Shown here one piece after another: positions 13,026-13,515 of a DNA stretch of 13,515 nt; the stretch's first letter is position 1, and every line of letters begins with the position of its first letter. A program made the position numbers and the translations under genes. Source of the DNA: Actinomycetes bacterium (GTDB taxonomy: Bacteria > Actinomycetota > Actinomycetes > JAHEKZ01); assembly GCA_027117675.1 (NCBI GenBank), contig JAJAYM010000098.1, positions 1 through 13,515 of the forward strand. Direction: 5' to 3'. The notes beneath the pieces were generated by a model, which saw nothing but the letters and a program-made list of their open reading frames with translations, had not been told where the DNA came from and did not search any database.

Positions 13026-13515
13026 ATGCCGACGGTGGTCATTGCCGATGACAGCCCCACCCTGCGCCGCATCGTTTCGACAGTGCTGGAGCGCGAGGGC
13101 TACACCGTCGTGCAGGCCGAAGATGGCGTCCAGGCCGTCCAGTTGGTCTTCCGGCACATGCCGGACGCCGTAGTGCTGGACGTTCAGATGCCCCGGGTGT
13201 CAGGCTACGTGGCCGCCCGACTTCTGAAGGATGACTGGCGAACGGCCGACATCCCGATTCTGCTGCTCACGTCCCTCGACGCGGCGAGTGACCGCTACTG
13301 GGGGGCCCAAGCGGGGGCCGACCGGTTCCTCACCAAGGACTTCGAGGCCCCACAACTTGTCGAGGCGGTGCATGAAGTGCTGAGCGACGCCGACGCCGCC
13401 CGTGGTGGCCGCCCACCCCTTCGACCCGACCCCGTTGACAAGCAACACGACGACGTTTTAGGAAGTGTCAGCGCCCTCCACGCCCGCAACCGCTTCGACT
13501 CGTCGATAGCCCCTG
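13026..13515 (+). CDS. Response regulator with N-terminal receiver domain (runs off right edge)
   Basis: There are 163 codons, still open at the window edge. The receiver domain covers about residues 1-120 with Asp8/Asp9, phospho-acceptor Asp52 (VVLDVQMPRVSG), Thr82 and Lys104 (FLTKDF), all the residues needed for phosphorylation. It is followed by a charged Pro-rich linker (about 121-140) and then DVLGSVSALHARNRFDSS. A single-domain CheY would have ended near residue 120, so an output or second domain probably follows beyond the window; its type cannot be seen. The ATG has GAGAGGA about seven bases upstream. It lies 91 bases after cheA with its own sigma-28-like promoter, and is the natural partner for phosphate from CheA. 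Calling it CheY would go too far. Confidence 0.88.
   Translation, partial: MPTVVIADDSPTLRRIVSTVLEREGYTVVQAEDGVQAVQLVFRHMPDAVVLDVQMPRVSGYVAARLLKDDWRTADIPILLLTSLDAASDRYWGAQAGADRFLTKDFEAPQLVEAVHEVLSDADAARGGRPPLRPDPVDKQHDDVLGSVSALHARNRFDSSIAP

Overview
The window comes from a high-GC actinobacterium that makes mycothiol and is probably flagellated. The evidence is an mshB-type deacetylase gene, a succinate dehydrogenase of the mycobacterial Sdh1 (Rv0247c-Rv0250c) type, NNC-dominated codon use in most genes, and a chemotaxis cluster. No genus can be named from the sequence alone. No tRNA, rRNA, CRISPR array, insertion sequence or attachment site was seen, and no gap between genes exceeds about 220 bases.

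Left part (1-1290, minus strand): the start of an operon reading off the left edge. It holds a small hypothetical protein of the Rv0250c kind, the five-helix membrane anchor of succinate dehydrogenase, and the first 48 codons of the flavoprotein subunit. A CRP/FNR-like palindrome (GTGA-N6-TCAC) lies about 47 bases upstream of the operon's first start codon. The 219-base divergent region also serves typA.

Middle (1510-8515): typA (ribosome-associated translational GTPase), a convergent dipeptidyl-peptidase IV-like serine peptidase whose 3' end overlaps typA by 10 bases, mshB (mycothiol biosynthesis) diverging from the peptidase with only 23 bases between start codons, and a divergent FtsH-like membrane AAA metalloprotease. 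mshB appears to have a leaderless promoter.

Right part (8543-13515, plus strand): a chemosensory cluster of cheW, a six-helix methyl-accepting chemotaxis protein, a CheA-receiver hybrid kinase, and a response regulator running off the right edge. Two sigma-28/FliA-like promoters are visible, one before cheW and one before the response regulator. The first sits so that cheW would be translated from a leaderless GTG. The products form one logical chain: the receptor senses, CheW couples it to CheA, and CheA phosphorylates its own receiver domain and/or the following regulator.

The two most striking oddities are both in the receptor gene. It is split by an apparent 1-base frameshift between its membrane and signalling halves. 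Its signalling module (9819-10616, 266 codons) uses almost only G- or T-ending codons (three C-ending, no A-ending seen), unlike its NNC-biased surroundings. The edges of that block coincide with the edges of the signalling domain.
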